Shown here piece after piece: positions 4,949 to 5,700 of a stretch of DNA of 5,700 nucleotides (positions are counted from its first letter, which is position 1; every line of letters starts with the position of its first letter). This stretch comes from an uncultured Collinsella sp. (GTDB taxonomy: Bacteria > Actinomycetota > Coriobacteriia > Coriobacteriales > Coriobacteriaceae). The DNA lies in NCBI GenBank assembly GCA_902493835.1, contig CABURG010000108.1:1-5700 (forward strand), in the 5' to 3' direction. The notes under the pieces were generated by a model. The model searched no databases. It was given only the letters and a program-made list of their open reading frames with translations, and was not told the DNA's origin. The position numbers were made by a program, and so were the translations under genes.

Positions 4949-5700
4949 CTATTTGGCAAGGTGTTTTTTAGAATCCATTTTGCGCTCGGCCTCGAAGGCC
5001 TGCCTGTCCCAATCGAGCGGAAGTCCGGCCTCGACCCATGCCTCGTAGGCCCTCCTTATGGGCTTGAGCTCCCTTTGGCCCCTCTCCAGCATCGAGATGT
5101 GCTTCTCGCTGGTGCCCAGTATGGACGCCGCCCTCACCTGGCTGACCTTCGCCGCGCGCCTGGCCGCCACGAGCTCCGAGGCGTCCTCGGGCCTCCTGAT
5201 CTCGTGCGGGCGCATCAGCGCCCGGTACGCCTCCCTGGCCACGTAGCGCTTGAGGCACCTCATGACCTCCCTGTCGCTCTTTCCCCGCCCCCTGGCCCTC
5301 TCGGCGTACTCGGCGGTCTCGGGGTCGCGCATGACCCTCTGCCTCGCGATCTCGTGCAGCGCGCTGTTCGCCTGCCGGTCGCCGCCCCTGTTGAGCCTGT
5401 GCCTCACGGTCTTGCCGCTCGAGGCGGGGATGGGGCAGGCGCCGCATATCGCCGCGAACGACGCCTCGGAGCGCAGCCTGCCCGGGTTGTCCCCGGCCGC
5501 GACCGCGAGCTTGGCCGCGCTCACGGGCCCGCACCCGTACATCGCCAGCAGCGCGGGGCAGTTCTCCTCCAGGGACGCCTCGATCGCGCGCTCCATGTCG
5601 AGCGCCGCGTCGCGCGCCGCCGCCCACAGGTCCGCCAGCGCGCCGAGAGCGGCGCCCAGCGCGCCCTCGGCGCGCACGGAGGGGAGCTCCTCCATCAGCC
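4949..5700 (-). CDS. IS110-family transposase, C-terminal part, with an added XRE-like helix-turn-helix
   Basis: The frame enters from the right edge and ends at a stop read from 4949-4951, giving about 250 residues; the N-terminal RuvC-like DEDD domain is outside the window. Numbered from Met at 5695: an alpha-helical linker (10-45), then the Transposase_20 domain from ALLAMYGCGPVSAAKLAV (48-65), with ICGACPIPASSGKTVRHR (83-100) holding the probable catalytic serine S92 or S93, followed by LNRGGDRQANSALHEIA (101-117). Residues 174-215 then form an XRE-type HTH: ELVAARRAAKVSQVRAASIL and GTSEKHISMLERGQREL, with the SQ...A...LG...IS..ERG pattern. A basic tail ends KKHLAK. The HTH is not part of the basic IS110 architecture I know. 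The Met at 5695 is internal, not the start. GC is much higher than in the left part of the window. Confidence 0.88.
   Translation of the reverse strand, partial: LMEELPSVRAEGALGAALGALADLWAAARDAALDMERAIEASLEENCPALLAMYGCGPVSAAKLAVAAGDNPGRLRSEASFAAICGACPIPASSGKTVRHRLNRGGDRQANSALHEIARQRVMRDPETAEYAERARGRGKSDREVMRCLKRYVAREAYRALMRPHEIRRPEDASELVAARRAAKVSQVRAASILGTSEKHISMLERGQRELKPIRRAYEAWVEAGLPLDWDRQAFEAERKMDSKKHLAK

Larger units (their letters stand above)
4884..5700 (-). mobile_element. Right part of an IS110-family insertion element (boundary uncertain)
   Basis: The transposase fragment identifies the element. IS110-family elements lack conventional terminal inverted repeats and carry a guide (bridge/seek) RNA in a non-coding end: upstream of the transposase in the IS110 group, downstream in IS1111. 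The true end cannot be fixed from sequence alone. I place it tentatively at the outer edge of the palindrome, because only 12 bases separate the perfect stem from the transposase stop. If the palindrome is instead a host terminator, the element ends between 4937 and 4948. Confidence 0.4.

Noticed and set aside
3733..4959. Long (408-codon) minus-strand open frame opposite the ATPase
   Set aside because: It is antisense to a gene with every P-type ATPase motif intact, has a His/Arg/Asp-rich composition typical of GC-rich shadow frames, and shows no domain pattern.
4968..5627. Alternative minus-strand frame inside the transposase gene
   Set aside because: Its product is Gly/Arg-rich low complexity; the overlapping frame shows clear Transposase_20 and HTH motifs.
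1..5700. CRISPR arrays, tRNA or rRNA genes, riboswitches
   Set aside because: No regularly spaced direct repeats, tRNA-like cloverleaf or recognisable riboswitch core was seen. The four 27-bp repeats are inverted pairs, not an array.

Overview
The window looks like a chromosomal segment from a high-GC actinobacterium. A Collinsella-like member of the Coriobacteriia is my best guess. This rests on GC-rich codon use in the metal genes, AAAGGA/GGGAGG ribosome binding sites, and the type of DUF559-like protein present; no rRNA or other phylogenetic marker is visible.

Bases 1-2058 are an accessory-looking region of clearly lower GC. A 19-codon tail of an unidentified gene comes first (stop at 56-58). 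After it lies one substantial gene (about 535-1743) encoding a protein with a C-terminal DUF559/Vsr-like PD-(D/E)XK nuclease domain. The gene is bracketed by four related copies of a roughly 27-bp repeat, arranged as two inverted pairs (134-162 with 295-321, and 1763-1791 with 1955-1981). They look like terminal inverted repeats of two small cassettes or decayed insertion elements, one on each side of the nuclease gene. The second pair encloses a short orphan reading frame that may be the tail of a lost gene.

Bases 2059-4871 are a compact zinc/cadmium export module on the + strand: an SmtB-type ArsR repressor (2133-2498), a stand-alone 72-residue HMA metal-binding protein (2562-2780) and a P1B-2-type ATPase without its own HMA domain (2881-4833). 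A near-consensus sigma-70 promoter overlaps the first of three inverted repeats that share one geometry, ATATGAAC-N4-GTTCATAT. Two lie at the arsR promoter and the third sits just before the ATPase ribosome binding site, next to a GC-rich hairpin. The likely logic is that apo-repressor blocks transcription until Zn(II) or a similar ion binds. The HMA protein then receives metal and may pass it to the ATPase, which exports it. The third operator suggests separate control of the pump.

Bases 4872-5700 hold a 57-base region of strong hairpin potential, then the C-terminal part of an IS110-family transposase on the minus strand, cut by the window edge. The transposase carries an additional C-terminal XRE-like helix-turn-helix, which the basic IS110 architecture does not include.

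The metal module is a known type of system with an unusual split and operator layout. The least explained parts are the four-repeat arrangement around the nuclease gene and the IS110-HTH fusion with its adjacent hairpin.
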